From JAAZMI01 sp050942615 (GTDB lineage: Bacteria > Bacillota > Dethiobacteria > DTU022 > UBA8154): DNA of 27,479 nt. The position numbers and the translations under genes are program-made. The stretch is from assembly GCA_050942615.1 (NCBI GenBank), contig JBMNNQ010000011.1:1-27479 (forward strand). The letters are read 5' to 3'. Shown here one piece after another: positions 8,590 to 15,365 of the stretch (the stretch's first letter is position 1; each line of letters opens with the position of its first letter). The notes beneath the pieces are model-generated. The model was given only the letters and a program-made list of their open reading frames with translations. It had not been told where the DNA came from and made no database searches.

Positions 8590-8608
8590 GCCCTGCAAAA
8601 AGCAGGGC
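8590..8608 (-). other. Small hairpin between acpP and fabF
   Basis: The minus strand forms GCCCTGC-TTTTT-GCAGGGC, a perfect 7-base-pair stem with a 5-base loop, 21 bases after the acpP stop. Only CTTAAAATT follows, not a T run, so it is unlikely to be a full terminator. It could stabilise the acpP message, which is usually needed in excess, or act as a weak attenuator. That role is inference. Confidence 0.55.
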
Positions 8609-8629
8609 CGGCTTGAATAATCAGGTAAA

Positions 8630-8857
8630 CTAGACATGCTCTTCTATGTAATTGATAATATCTGCAACTGTCTTGATATTTTCCACAGTTTCGTCAGATA
8701 TTTCAAAATCAAATTCCTCTTCCAAAGCCATGACCAATTCCACAACGTCAAGCGAATCAGCATCCAAATCCTCAAAAGTGGTTTTGGGAGTGACTTTATC
8801 TTCATCAACATCTAACTGCTCAACGATTAACGTCTTTACCTTGTCAAAAACATCCAC
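8630..8857 (-). CDS. acpP: Acyl carrier protein
   Basis: Carries growing acyl chains on 4'-phosphopantetheine in fatty acid synthesis. It is 75 residues and very acidic, with the attachment Ser35 in DADSLDVVELVMALEEEF. The GTG start at 8857 lies 9 bases after a strong GGAGG. It sits between fabG and fabF as in most Firmicutes. A hairpin after its stop may set its message apart from fabF. Identification is secure. Confidence 0.97.
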   Translation of the reverse strand: MDVFDKVKTLIVEQLDVDEDKVTPKTTFEDLDADSLDVVELVMALEEEFDFEISDETVENIKTVADIINYIEEHV

Positions 8858-8901
8858 CCGCGCTCACCTCCCCTCCTGTACCCTGCGACGTCAAATAATA
8901 T

Positions 8902-9645
8902 TTATAAGGATAATCCTCCGTCAACAACAATCACTGCACCTGTAATATAGTGTGCACCCCGGGCTAAAAACAAGACCGCCTCGGCAACCTCCTCGGGTTT
9001 GCCAAATCTTTGCAGGGCAATATGGGGTAAAACGGTTTCCTTCAATTTTTGGGGCAAGTCTGTGGTCATATCTGTTTCAATCATGCCGGGTGCCACAGCA
9101 TTAACTGTAACCCCTCTTTTGCCCATCTCCTTGGCCAGCGATTTGGTAAAGGCAATTATACCGGCTTTAGCGGCAGCATAATTGGTCTGTCCACTGTTAC
9201 CGGTGATACCGGCCACAGAAGAAATATTTATAATCCTGCCGCCGCTTTTCTGCTTCAAAAAGGGCCTTAAAACGGCTTTGCAACAATTAAAAACCCCTTT
9301 AAGATTAGTATCCACCACTGTTTCCCAATCTTCTAATTTCATCAGGGCAAGCAAATTGTCGCGGCGGATGCCAGCATTATTTATAAGTATATCAATTCTG
9401 CCAAAATTAGCAAGCACAGCCCCCATCATCTTTTCACATGCCTCCGGCAAGGTAACATCCGCCTGGCAAAGCAGGCCCTTGCCCCCCCGGCTTTCAACCT
9501 CGCGCAAAACCTCTGCCGCGGCCTTTTCCTGCCGGTGATAATTAATGGCTACAGCTGCACCAGCCCGGGCCAAAGCGAGCACGATGGCCCTGCCGATGCC
9601 CCTGGAGCCGCCTGTAACCAAGGCTACTTTTCCCTGCAGGCTCAA
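8902..9645 (-). CDS. fabG: 3-oxoacyl-[acyl-carrier-protein] reductase (FabG)
   Basis: NADPH-dependent reductase of the fatty acid cycle, a short-chain dehydrogenase. The nucleotide site is VTGGSRGIGRA, NNAG is at mid-protein, and the catalytic triad is Ser in NISSVAG, then Tyr and Lys in NYAAAKAG. The C-terminus ITGAVIVVDGGLSL is typical. I chose TTG at 9645 (247 residues, MSLQGKVALVTGG). GGAGG lies 7 bases upstream, and the TTG overlaps the fabD stop as TTGA, a sign of coupled translation. A longer frame from 9663 would contain the ribosome binding site itself as Gly codons and is unlikely. Confidence 0.96.
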   Translation of the reverse strand: MSLQGKVALVTGGSRGIGRAIVLALARAGAAVAINYHRQEKAAAEVLREVESRGGKGLLCQADVTLPEACEKMMGAVLANFGRIDILINNAGIRRDNLLALMKLEDWETVVDTNLKGVFNCCKAVLRPFLKQKSGGRIINISSVAGITGNSGQTNYAAAKAGIIAFTKSLAKEMGKRGVTVNAVAPGMIETDMTTDLPQKLKETVLPHIALQRFGKPEEVAEAVLFLARGAHYITGAVIVVDGGLSL

Positions 9646-10583
9646 GCTTGCACCTCCTCCCAAAATTTCAACATTCTTGCCAATGTAGAGCAGTCCTCAA
9701 CATGGATGGCCCTGGCATCGGGAGAAATTTTTCTCATAAACCCTGTTAAAACCCGCCCCGGGCCAACTTCAATGAAAAAATCATAGCCGTCCTTTAACAG
9801 CAGACGCATGGAATCCTCCCATAAAACCGGGCTATAGGATTGTTCCAGCAGCGACTCCTTTATTTCTGCCGGTTCTCTTAAATAGCCGGCTGTAGTATTG
9901 GCCACAAAGGAAATTTCCGGTTTTTTTATTATTACATCTTTTAAAAGCAAGGCCATTTTCTCCCTGACCGGCAGCAGCAACCGGCAATGAAAGGGCACGC
10001 TGACAGAAAGCATAATCCCCCGGCCGCCGCTGTCTTTTGCCAGACGACAAACTTCTGTAACTGCTTCCGTATAACCGGCAACCACTATTTGCCCCGGGCA
10101 GTTATAATTTGCCGGTTCTACATGTCCCCGGGGCAGGCTTTTCCTGCACAGTGCGGCAACCTGATCAGCATCCAGGCCTAAAACAGCTGCCATCCCGCCT
10201 TTGCCGGCAGGCACAATTTCCTGCATATACCGGGCCCTCTTCCGGACAATATGCAGGGCATCTCCAAACTTTAGGGAGCCGGCGCAAACGAGTGCACTAT
10301 ACTCACCCAAGCTTAAACCCGCTGCGGCGGCAGGCTGCAGGCCTTTTTCTTGTAAAACAGCTAAAACAGCCGTGCTCGTGGTTAAAACCGCCGGCTGTGT
10401 AATTTCTGTTTTACGCAATTCATCTTTATTGCCTGCAAAAATTACCCGGCTAAGCCCAAAGCCCAACACCTCATCTGCCTCCTGAAAAACTGCCCTGGCT
10501 GCAGGGTACCGTGCAGCAAGATCTTTACCCATACCGATATACTGTGCACCCTGGCCGGGAAAAAGAAAGGCACACTTAGCCAT
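9642..10583 (-). CDS. fabD: Malonyl CoA-acyl carrier protein transacylase (FabD)
   Basis: Transfers malonyl groups from CoA to ACP, feeding FabH and FabF. The 313 residues begin MAKCAFLFPGQGAQYIGMG. The nucleophile is Ser91 in AAGLSLGEYSALV, and the partner His lies in SVPFHCRLL at about residue 201. The elbow reads GLSLG rather than the textbook GHSLG; as far as I recall this variant is common in clostridial FabD and is not a defect. The ATG at 10583 is 14 bases after the fabH stop. The stop overlaps the start of fabG. Identification is secure. Confidence 0.96.
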   Translation of the reverse strand: MAKCAFLFPGQGAQYIGMGKDLAARYPAARAVFQEADEVLGFGLSRVIFAGNKDELRKTEITQPAVLTTSTAVLAVLQEKGLQPAAAAGLSLGEYSALVCAGSLKFGDALHIVRKRARYMQEIVPAGKGGMAAVLGLDADQVAALCRKSLPRGHVEPANYNCPGQIVVAGYTEAVTEVCRLAKDSGGRGIMLSVSVPFHCRLLLPVREKMALLLKDVIIKKPEISFVANTTAGYLREPAEIKESLLEQSYSPVLWEDSMRLLLKDGYDFFIEVGPGRVLTGFMRKISPDARAIHVEDCSTLARMLKFWEEVQA

Positions 10584-10597
10584 ACTTCACCCCTCCC

Positions 10598-11587
10598 CTA
10601 CCAATGCAATACAGCTGCTCCCCAGGTTAACCCGGCGCCAAATGAAACCAGCGCCAAAAGATCACCTTCTTTGATTTTCCCTTGTTCCATCGCTTCATCC
10701 AATAGTACCGGGATGGAAGCCGAAGATGTATTGCCATAACGGTGGATATTCACCAACACCTGTTCAGGCTTTAGCCCCAACCTTTTTAGCGCGAAATTAA
10801 TAATCCGCCGGTTGGCCTGGTGGGGTAACAGGTAGTCTAAGTCAGCGGCGGTTTTATCACACATTTTTAAAACCTGCAGGGTGGAATCAACCATCATATT
10901 TACTGCAAACTTGAAAATTTCCGGGCCGTTCATCTTGATATAATGCCGGCGTTCCTTAACGGTCCGCAGGCTTGCCGGTGAATTGCTGCCCCCGGAGGGA
11001 ACATATAGCAGCCCGGCCTTATGGCCGTCTGAAAATATTTTACTGGCCAGCAATCCGCGCCCGGGTTCAACATTTGTCATCACCACTGCACCTGCACCAT
11101 CACCAAAAAGTACACAGGTATTACGATCCTGCCAATCTACAAACGGTGAAAGGATATCCACGCCCACCAGCAGAACATTTTTGACAGACCCTGCTTTAAG
11201 ATACTGTTCCGCCACATTTAGCCCAAAAAGGAAACCCGTACATCCGGCAGCCAAATCAAAAGCAGCAGCATTATACGCCTGGAGATTGGCCTGAACCAGG
11301 CAGGCTGCAGAAGGCATCTGCTGATCGGGGGTGACTGTAGCAACAATTAACAAATCTATTTCTTCAGGCCTTAAAGCAGCCCTTTCCAAGGCAATTTTTG
11401 AAGCTATGGTCGCCAGCCCGGAACAAGTTTCATTGCCGCTGACAATCCGTCTTTCCTTGATTCCAGTCCTGGAAGTAATCCATTGATCGCTGGTTTCCAC
11501 AACTATTTCCAGATCCTGATTTGAAACATGACCTACAGGCAAAGCCCTTCCTGTTGAAACAATCCCCACTGCTCTGCGGGATACCAT
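10598..11587 (-). CDS. fabH: 3-oxoacyl-[acyl-carrier-protein] synthase III (FabH)
   Basis: Starts fatty acid synthesis by condensing acetyl- or branched acyl-CoA with malonyl-ACP. The catalytic residues are Cys116 in FDLAAGCTGFLFGL, His in LLPHQANRRI and Asn in HRYGNTSSASIP. I chose ATG at 11587 (329 residues, MVSRRAVGIVSTGRALP), which lies 7 bases after AGGAG. Two upstream ATGs at 11605 and 11602 overlap the plsX stop and would add six or five residues, but have poor ribosome sites. Its place after plsX is the common Firmicute order. Confidence 0.95.
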   Translation of the reverse strand: MVSRRAVGIVSTGRALPVGHVSNQDLEIVVETSDQWITSRTGIKERRIVSGNETCSGLATIASKIALERAALRPEEIDLLIVATVTPDQQMPSAACLVQANLQAYNAAAFDLAAGCTGFLFGLNVAEQYLKAGSVKNVLLVGVDILSPFVDWQDRNTCVLFGDGAGAVVMTNVEPGRGLLASKIFSDGHKAGLLYVPSGGSNSPASLRTVKERRHYIKMNGPEIFKFAVNMMVDSTLQVLKMCDKTAADLDYLLPHQANRRIINFALKRLGLKPEQVLVNIHRYGNTSSASIPVLLDEAMEQGKIKEGDLLALVSFGAGLTWGAAVLHW

Positions 11588-11601
11588 GACAACTCTCCTC
11601 A

Positions 11602-12615
11602 TCATCTAGTTTTCTTGGATTTTTGTTGCAGAGCCTCCTCTATTTTTTGGTTGGTATTTTTACTGATAAACGGGCAAACCTGTTTCAGTATAGCCTGCGT
11701 GATCGCTTTTTCTTTGGAAGAACCATGGCATTTAAAACAAACGCCTTTAACACCGATTAACAAGCCCCCGCCATGTTCTGATTCGTCAAGCGTGGCCCGA
11801 ATTTTTTGAATGGCAGGTTGAAACATATCCAGGGCAGCCCGGGCCTGCAGGTTTTTGCTTATTTCCTGGTACAAAAAGGCAATAAGATCCCTGGACATAC
11901 CTTCAATTGTTTTTAAAAGCACATTTCCTGTAAAGCCGTCGCAAACCAGAACATCTGTTTTATTCTGAAAAATTTCATTGGCCTCCATGTTGCCAATAAA
12001 ATTATTGATATTTTCCTTAATAATTTTGTAGGCACTTTTTACCTGGAGGTTGCCTTTGCCCTCCTCACTGCCAATATTTAACAATGCAACCCGGGGGTGA
12101 TCCTTCCCCAGCACCTCCCGGGCATAAATCTGACCCATCAGCGCATAATGCCATAACTGTTCAGGCTTGGCATCCATATTGGCCCCCACATCCAGCAAGA
12201 CCATGCCGGTACCATCCAGTCCGGGGACAACCGTCAGCAAAGCCGGGCGCTTGATACCGCTGATTCTTTCCAGAAAAAGCAGCCCGCCGCCCATTAAAGC
12301 ACCTGTATTCCCGGCGCTAAGCACAGCATCGGCTTCACCCCGACGCACCAGCTGCATCGCCATAATCAAAGAAGAATTTGGCTTGGAACGGAGAGCCAGA
12401 CCGGGGTCTTCATCATTGCCGATAACCTCTTCAGTATGGATTATTTTTATGCGGGGGGAACTGAGTTTTTCGCCGATACTCTGGTGGATAGCTTCTGCAG
12501 AACCAACAAGGGAGACCCGCAGATCCTCCTTTTTACTGACCGCACCAAGGACCCCCTTGACTACTTCAACAGGCGCATGGTCACCCCCCATAGCATCAAC
12601 AGCCACGTGTAACAT
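11602..12615 (-). CDS. plsX: Phosphate acyltransferase PlsX
   Basis: Makes acyl-phosphate from acyl-ACP, the acyl donor for PlsY in phospholipid synthesis, as a peripheral membrane enzyme. The 337 residues begin with the family signature VAVDAMGGDHAPVEVVKG and include AVLSAGNTGALMGGGLLFL, LLDVGANMD, NIGSEEGKG and CDGFTGNVLLKTIEG. The ATG at 12615 has a GGGAGG only 3 bases upstream, with a second GGGAG about 10 bases away, so the spacing is unusual. It begins the lipid gene run. The fapR gene, which precedes plsX in many Firmicutes, is missing, and a terminator lies directly upstream. Confidence 0.96.
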   Translation of the reverse strand: MLHVAVDAMGGDHAPVEVVKGVLGAVSKKEDLRVSLVGSAEAIHQSIGEKLSSPRIKIIHTEEVIGNDEDPGLALRSKPNSSLIMAMQLVRRGEADAVLSAGNTGALMGGGLLFLERISGIKRPALLTVVPGLDGTGMVLLDVGANMDAKPEQLWHYALMGQIYAREVLGKDHPRVALLNIGSEEGKGNLQVKSAYKIIKENINNFIGNMEANEIFQNKTDVLVCDGFTGNVLLKTIEGMSRDLIAFLYQEISKNLQARAALDMFQPAIQKIRATLDESEHGGGLLIGVKGVCFKCHGSSKEKAITQAILKQVCPFISKNTNQKIEEALQQKSKKTR

Positions 12616-12649
12616 AAACCTCCCACTCCCTCAAAGCCAAAATGTTCAC

Positions 12650-12683
12650 AAAAAAATATCCCCGGCTATCTGCCCAGGGGATA
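12650..12683 (-). terminator. Intrinsic terminator between rpmF and plsX
   Basis: Minus-strand stem TATCCCC (12683-12677) pairs with GGGGATA (12663-12657) around a 13-base loop that can itself form GGC/GCC pairs. A run of seven T follows directly. It lies about 25 bases past the rpmF stop. It should end the yceD-rpmF transcript or, if partial, set how much transcription enters the lipid genes. Only about 35 bases remain before plsX, and no clear promoter is visible there. Confidence 0.85.
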
Positions 12684-12708
12684 ACCCGGTATTGGCGAAA
12701 AACACCCC

Positions 12709-12885
12709 CTATTTAACCTTCACCGCTTCCCTTCCTTTGTAATACCCGCAGTGGGGACAAACGCGATGCGGCAATTTAATCTCCTGGCATTGCGGGCATC
12801 TGGTCAAACCCGGTAGCTCTATCTTCCAATTTGCCCTGCGCTTATCCCTTTTGGACTTGGAAACCTTTCCTCTTGGTACTGCCAA
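12709..12885 (-). CDS. rpmF: 50S ribosomal protein L32
   Basis: Large-subunit protein L32. The 58 residues begin MAVPRGKVSKSKRDKRRANW and carry four cysteines, CPQC (30-33) and CPHC (43-46), so this is the zinc-binding form. The start is TTG at 12885, 8 bases after AGGGAGG; no ATG fits. It follows yceD by 27 bases, the widespread yceD-rpmF pair, and is driven from the promoter at 13476-13504. A reading frame at 12819-13001 in another phase overlaps this gene and is not real. Confidence 0.96.
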   Translation of the reverse strand: MAVPRGKVSKSKRDKRRANWKIELPGLTRCPQCQEIKLPHRVCPHCGYYKGREAVKVK

Positions 12886-12912
12886 ATTAAACGCCTCCCT
12901 AAAAGTTTCAAA

Positions 12913-13434
12913 CTAAAGTTTATCCTTGATTTTTTGCAAGGCTGCCCAGCGCGGATCAACTCTATCCTGCTGACAACTGCATTGTTCCTTGTTTCTATCA
13001 ACCCCGCACACCGGGCAAAGTCCTTGGCAATCCTCCCTGCATAAAATCTTCAAAGGCTGTGACATCAAAAACGATTGCCGGAAATATTCCTTTAAATTTA
13101 GAAAGTCTCCCTGGAAAACAAACCTTTCCCCTGCTTCCAAATCCAGACGGCCGGCAGCCCCCTTTGTTTCTGCAACCTGATTGTGCAAGTGATCAAATTC
13201 TTCGTAAAAATCTTCTTTTAAACTGTAGTCAAATTTCTGCAAACAACGGCTGCATTCACCCTGCAGATCTGCCTCCCATTGCCCCTTAATTACTACCCGC
13301 GTGTGAATGGAGGCAGCCTGCAGGTCAATCCTTAACAAAGGCTTCACGCCCGCGTCAGTTTCTAGGCTGACTGAACCCTTATACGGAAAAAATTTTCCCT
13401 CATTTTTTTGTAAATCAGGAATATAAAGCTTCAT
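12913..13434 (-). CDS. DUF177 / YceD family protein
   Basis: Member of the YceD family (DUF177), linked in bacteria and plants to accumulation of 23S rRNA and usually encoded with rpmF. The 173 residues show the conserved cysteine pairs: GECSRCLQKF in the middle and CREDCQGLCPVCG with CSC toward the end. The C-terminus (DPRWAALQKIKDKL) is typical. The ATG at 13434 lies after AAGGGTG, and a clear sigma-A promoter sits 42-70 bases upstream. The molecular role is not settled; assignment to the family is secure. Confidence 0.93.
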   Translation of the reverse strand: MKLYIPDLQKNEGKFFPYKGSVSLETDAGVKPLLRIDLQAASIHTRVVIKGQWEADLQGECSRCLQKFDYSLKEDFYEEFDHLHNQVAETKGAAGRLDLEAGERFVFQGDFLNLKEYFRQSFLMSQPLKILCREDCQGLCPVCGVDRNKEQCSCQQDRVDPRWAALQKIKDKL

Positions 13435-13475
13435 TTTTGTTCACCCTTTAAAGCAGTTTCTACAGATCAAGGCTA

Positions 13476-13504
13476 ATTATATATGAGTATATATTATTTT
13501 TCAA
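13476..13504 (-). promoter_or_regulatory. Sigma-A promoter of yceD-rpmF
   Basis: TTGAAA (13504-13499), 17 bases, then a perfect TATAAT (13481-13476) on the minus strand. It would give a leader of about 35 bases to the yceD ATG. This is the best sigma-A promoter in the window and fits strong expression of a ribosomal protein gene. Confidence 0.85.
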
Positions 13505-13530
13505 GAATTAACTTCCTTTTATAAGCAAAT

Positions 13531-13550
13531 AAGATCCCGCCAGGGATCCT
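13531..13550 (-). terminator. Possible terminator hairpin between NusG-II gene and yceD
   Basis: Minus strand AGGATCCC-TGGC-GGGATCTT forms an 8-pair stem (one G-T) with a 4-base loop. Only ATTTGCTT follows, a weak T tract. It stands about 180 bases after the NusG-II stop and just upstream of the yceD promoter, a sensible place for a terminator, but the evidence is modest. Confidence 0.45.
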
Positions 13551-13730
13551 AATTATTCAAAACAGCCCCAGTAAATAATACCTAGACGTAAATATCCCCC
13601 AAAAAATAAAATATTATCCAAATAACTGTTTGGAATACAGCTTTTTTGGAAATGCGTAACCGTTGAAAAGGTTAAGGAAAAGTCTACCGGGCCCCGCTGG
13701 TGCAACCAATATTAAATGGAACAATTAATA

Positions 13731-14135
13731 TTAATAGGTTACGCCGTCTATCCCTTCCATTTTCTTATCGCTAAAAGAAACCGCAATCCGGTTGGGTATA
13801 CAGACAATGCTTTGAAAGTTGCGGCTGATCCATCCTGTATGCGCGCAAATACCGCGGGGGCAAAGTTCTTTTTTTATGGGTAGCAGGCGTACCCGGCCCT
13901 GGCTGATTTCCAAAACAGCAACATGTTCCTTATTTTCACCAAAGGGAAAGGTAACCGTTTTTTCTGTTTCATCGTTGAAGGACAGTTCCATGACAAATTC
14001 CTGATCAACCTGCACTGTAATATATTTTTGCTCCTGTGAAGCACCAAGGGTCCAGTTATAAGCAAAACCGGAAAGGCTGAAAAGCAGGAGCAACACAATA
14101 AAAAACTTATCATAAAATGTAAGCTTAAATTGCAT
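13731..14135 (-). CDS. NusG domain II-containing membrane-anchored protein
   Basis: A 134-residue protein of the NusG domain II (DUF1312) family, which is not the transcription factor NusG. One N-terminal membrane segment (about residues 11-28) is followed by an outside-facing domain. The family motif reads LCPRGICAHTGWISRNFQSIVCIPNRIAVSF, with Cys92, Cys97 and Cys112. In clostridia such proteins often lie near ApbE, Rnf or quinone/prenyl genes; none of these is here. The function is unknown; a redox or cofactor role for the cysteines is only a guess. It is the last gene of the minus-strand accessory set, preceded by a strong hairpin in its leader. Confidence 0.85.
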   Translation of the reverse strand: MQFKLTFYDKFFIVLLLLFSLSGFAYNWTLGASQEQKYITVQVDQEFVMELSFNDETEKTVTFPFGENKEHVAVLEISQGRVRLLPIKKELCPRGICAHTGWISRNFQSIVCIPNRIAVSFSDKKMEGIDGVTY

Positions 14136-14160
14136 ACAGGTTCCCCATCCTTTCCAGAGC

Positions 14161-14210
14161 GGTTAACTGCCACCCGCATCCCAACTGGGGCTGCGGTTGC
14201 CTTTTTAACC
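14161..14210 (-). other. Strong nested hairpin in the leader of the NusG-II gene
   Basis: An outer stem GGTTAA/TTAACC encloses a second arm in which GGCAACCGCA pairs 8 of 10 with TGCGGGTGGC, topped by CCC-AGTT-GGG. The whole 50 bases fold on either strand. It starts 25 bases upstream of the ATG and follows the thioesterase stop. On the minus strand no T run follows; on the plus strand the inner arm is followed by TTTTT. It could be an attenuator, an RNA-processing site or a small mobile repeat. Confidence 0.6.
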
Positions 14211-14238
14211 CTTTGTTACTGTTTATATTTTTACTGTT

Positions 14239-14667
14239 CTAATTTTTTATTACTACTGTTTTTATTTTTTTATTATTTTTGTGTTTCCCTGCTAATTTAT
14301 AGGTTACACTACCAATGGCTATGAGGTCCTTTCCCTGGTAAACGCGGGTCTGGCCAAAGGCAGTGGAACTTTTCCGGTACAAAATTTCTCCCAGGGCGGT
14401 AACCGAGCCGGCAGTAACCGCCTTAAAATAATTCACTTTTACCTCCACCGTTGCGATACCGGTAACATCCTCCTCATTTAAGAGCACACAACCCGGAGCA
14501 GCATCGATTAATGTGGCAATAATCCCGCCATGCAAGGTCCCCATGGGGTTGACCAGGTTTTCTGCCCAGGAAAGGGTTAACCCGGCACGGGGATATTTTA
14601 CATGATCTACCTTTACCCCTATTAATTCCAAATATGGTGAAAGCGGAACTTTCAGATAGCCAGACAT
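14239..14667 (-). CDS. PaaI-type hotdog-fold thioesterase
   Basis: Predicted acyl-CoA thioesterase of the PaaI/YdiI hotdog family, 142 residues. The signature NPMGTLHGGIIATLIDAAPGCVL (about 41-63) holds the family HGG and the acidic helix residue. GIATVEVKVNYFKAVTAGSVTALGEIL follows as expected. The C-terminal tail after TYKLAGKHK is rich in Lys, Asn and Ile and unlike the rest; it reads into a run of AT-rich short repeats. The ATG at 14667 follows AGGGTGG. Its substrate cannot be told; phenylacetyl-, benzoyl- or hydroxybenzoyl-CoA are typical. It lies 90 bases after the macro-domain gene, which argues for one transcript. Confidence 0.88.
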   Translation of the reverse strand: MSGYLKVPLSPYLELIGVKVDHVKYPRAGLTLSWAENLVNPMGTLHGGIIATLIDAAPGCVLLNEEDVTGIATVEVKVNYFKAVTAGSVTALGEILYRKSSTAFGQTRVYQGKDLIAIGSVTYKLAGKHKNNKKIKTVVIKN

Positions 14668-14703
14668 CTTTTTATTTCCACCCTAAGTTGGTTTTTGTAT
14701 TTG

Positions 14704-14741
14704 ACAGGGTTCCTGCCTAAAAAATTAGCCTTTAACCCTGT
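14704..14741 (-). repeat. Inverted repeat between the macro-domain and thioesterase genes
   Basis: ACAGGGTT (14704-14711) and AACCCTGT (14734-14741) are perfect inverted copies of 8 bases. Between them CTAA-AAAA-TTAG makes a second small stem. No T run follows on the minus strand, so this is not an obvious terminator. It fills most of the 90-base gap in the accessory operon. Confidence 0.55.
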
Positions 14742-14757
14742 ATGACAGTCCTGTAAT

Positions 14758-15318
14758 TTATTTCCCCGCTTGCCCCAGTTCCCCTGCAATTTTTTGTAAA
14801 TTGTCCCGGTAAACCTGAAAATCATCCTTGCCAAAAAGCACAAAACGAATCAGTTCCGGCTTGGCATTTTCCTGCAAAAATTTAACAACTGTCCGCAAGG
14901 AAATTTCAGCTGCTTCTGCTAAGGGATAACCAAATATCCCGGTACTGATTGCCGGAAAAGCAATGCTTTGGACATTATTTTCTGCAGCAAGGTGAAGGCT
15001 GTTCAGGTAACAGCTTTCCAGGTCCCTGGCATTCTGCGGCGTGTTATTAAAAACAGGTCCCACGGTATGAATAACATAGCGGGCCGGAAGGTTGTAGCCA
15101 CCGGTTATTTTAGCTTCCCCGGTTTCACAGCCCCCTAAATTTTGACATGCTATCCATAGTTCCGGGCCGGCAGCCCGGTGTATGGCCCCGGCCACGCCCC
15201 CACCGGGAGCCAAACGTTTATTTGCAGCGTTTACGACAGCTTCTGTATCCTGTTCGGTAATATCCCCCTGTATAATCTCCAACAAAGACGTACCCACCTT
15301 CAGGCTTGTCTGTCCCAA
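14758..15318 (-). CDS. Macro domain protein, probable ADP-ribose (O-acetyl-ADP-ribose) hydrolase
   Basis: Macro domain of the MacroD/YmdB type, which removes ADP-ribose or acetyl groups from ADP-ribosylated molecules. The 186 residues show GDIT (18-21), VNAANKRLAPGGGVAGAIHRAAG (29-51) and IHTVGPVF. The loop ISTGIFGYPLAEAAEIS contacts the second phosphate. These are the residues of the catalytically active class. The TTG start at 15318 lies 8 bases after AGGAGG. Its neighbour upstream is a stand-alone LigD phosphoesterase, 47 bases away. That pairing suggests a role on nucleic-acid ends or modified nucleotides, which is inference. Identity of the fold is secure; the substrate is unknown. Confidence 0.92.
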   Translation of the reverse strand: MGQTSLKVGTSLLEIIQGDITEQDTEAVVNAANKRLAPGGGVAGAIHRAAGPELWIACQNLGGCETGEAKITGGYNLPARYVIHTVGPVFNNTPQNARDLESCYLNSLHLAAENNVQSIAFPAISTGIFGYPLAEAAEISLRTVVKFLQENAKPELIRFVLFGKDDFQVYRDNLQKIAGELGQAGK

Positions 15319-15365
15319 TTTTCCCGCCTCCTGTAAAAAATTATATCTTTTATTAAACTAACAAA

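Larger units (their letters stand above)
13435..13730 (-). other. 296-base intergenic region with promoter, hairpins and an unexplained GC-rich segment
   Basis: No gene is supported here. In minus-strand order after the NusG-II stop it holds three elements before the promoter of yceD. The first is an inverted repeat, AATATTAA with TTAATATT (13708-13732), touching the stop codon. Next is a GC-rich segment at about 13640-13707 that I cannot assign. Then comes an AT-rich hairpin (13617-13634) followed by a T-rich tract, and a GATCCC/GGGATC hairpin (13533-13548). One of the hairpins may end the upstream operon. Confidence 0.6.

Noticed and set aside
10308..10313. FabD nucleophile elbow GLSLG instead of GHSLG as a defect
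   Set aside because: The Ser and catalytic His are present and, as far as I recall, Leu at this place is common in clostridial FabD.
12167..12742. 191-codon plus-strand frame opposite plsX
   Set aside because: It is antisense to a certain gene and low in complexity (Ser/Pro/Thr-rich), typical of a shadow frame.
12819..13001. 60-codon frame on the minus strand over rpmF and yceD
   Set aside because: It overlaps both real genes in another phase; L32 itself is read from TTG 12885 with a proper ribosome site and four cysteines.
13640..13707. Cyclic di-GMP (GEMM-I) riboswitch on the plus strand
   Set aside because: There is a similar stem with a GAAA loop and a CTACCGG stretch, but the conserved GACGCAAAG core is absent and no plus-strand gene follows.
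14702..14740. TTGACA on the plus strand as a promoter
   Set aside because: No -10 element at the right distance and no plus-strand gene nearby; it lies within the inverted repeat.
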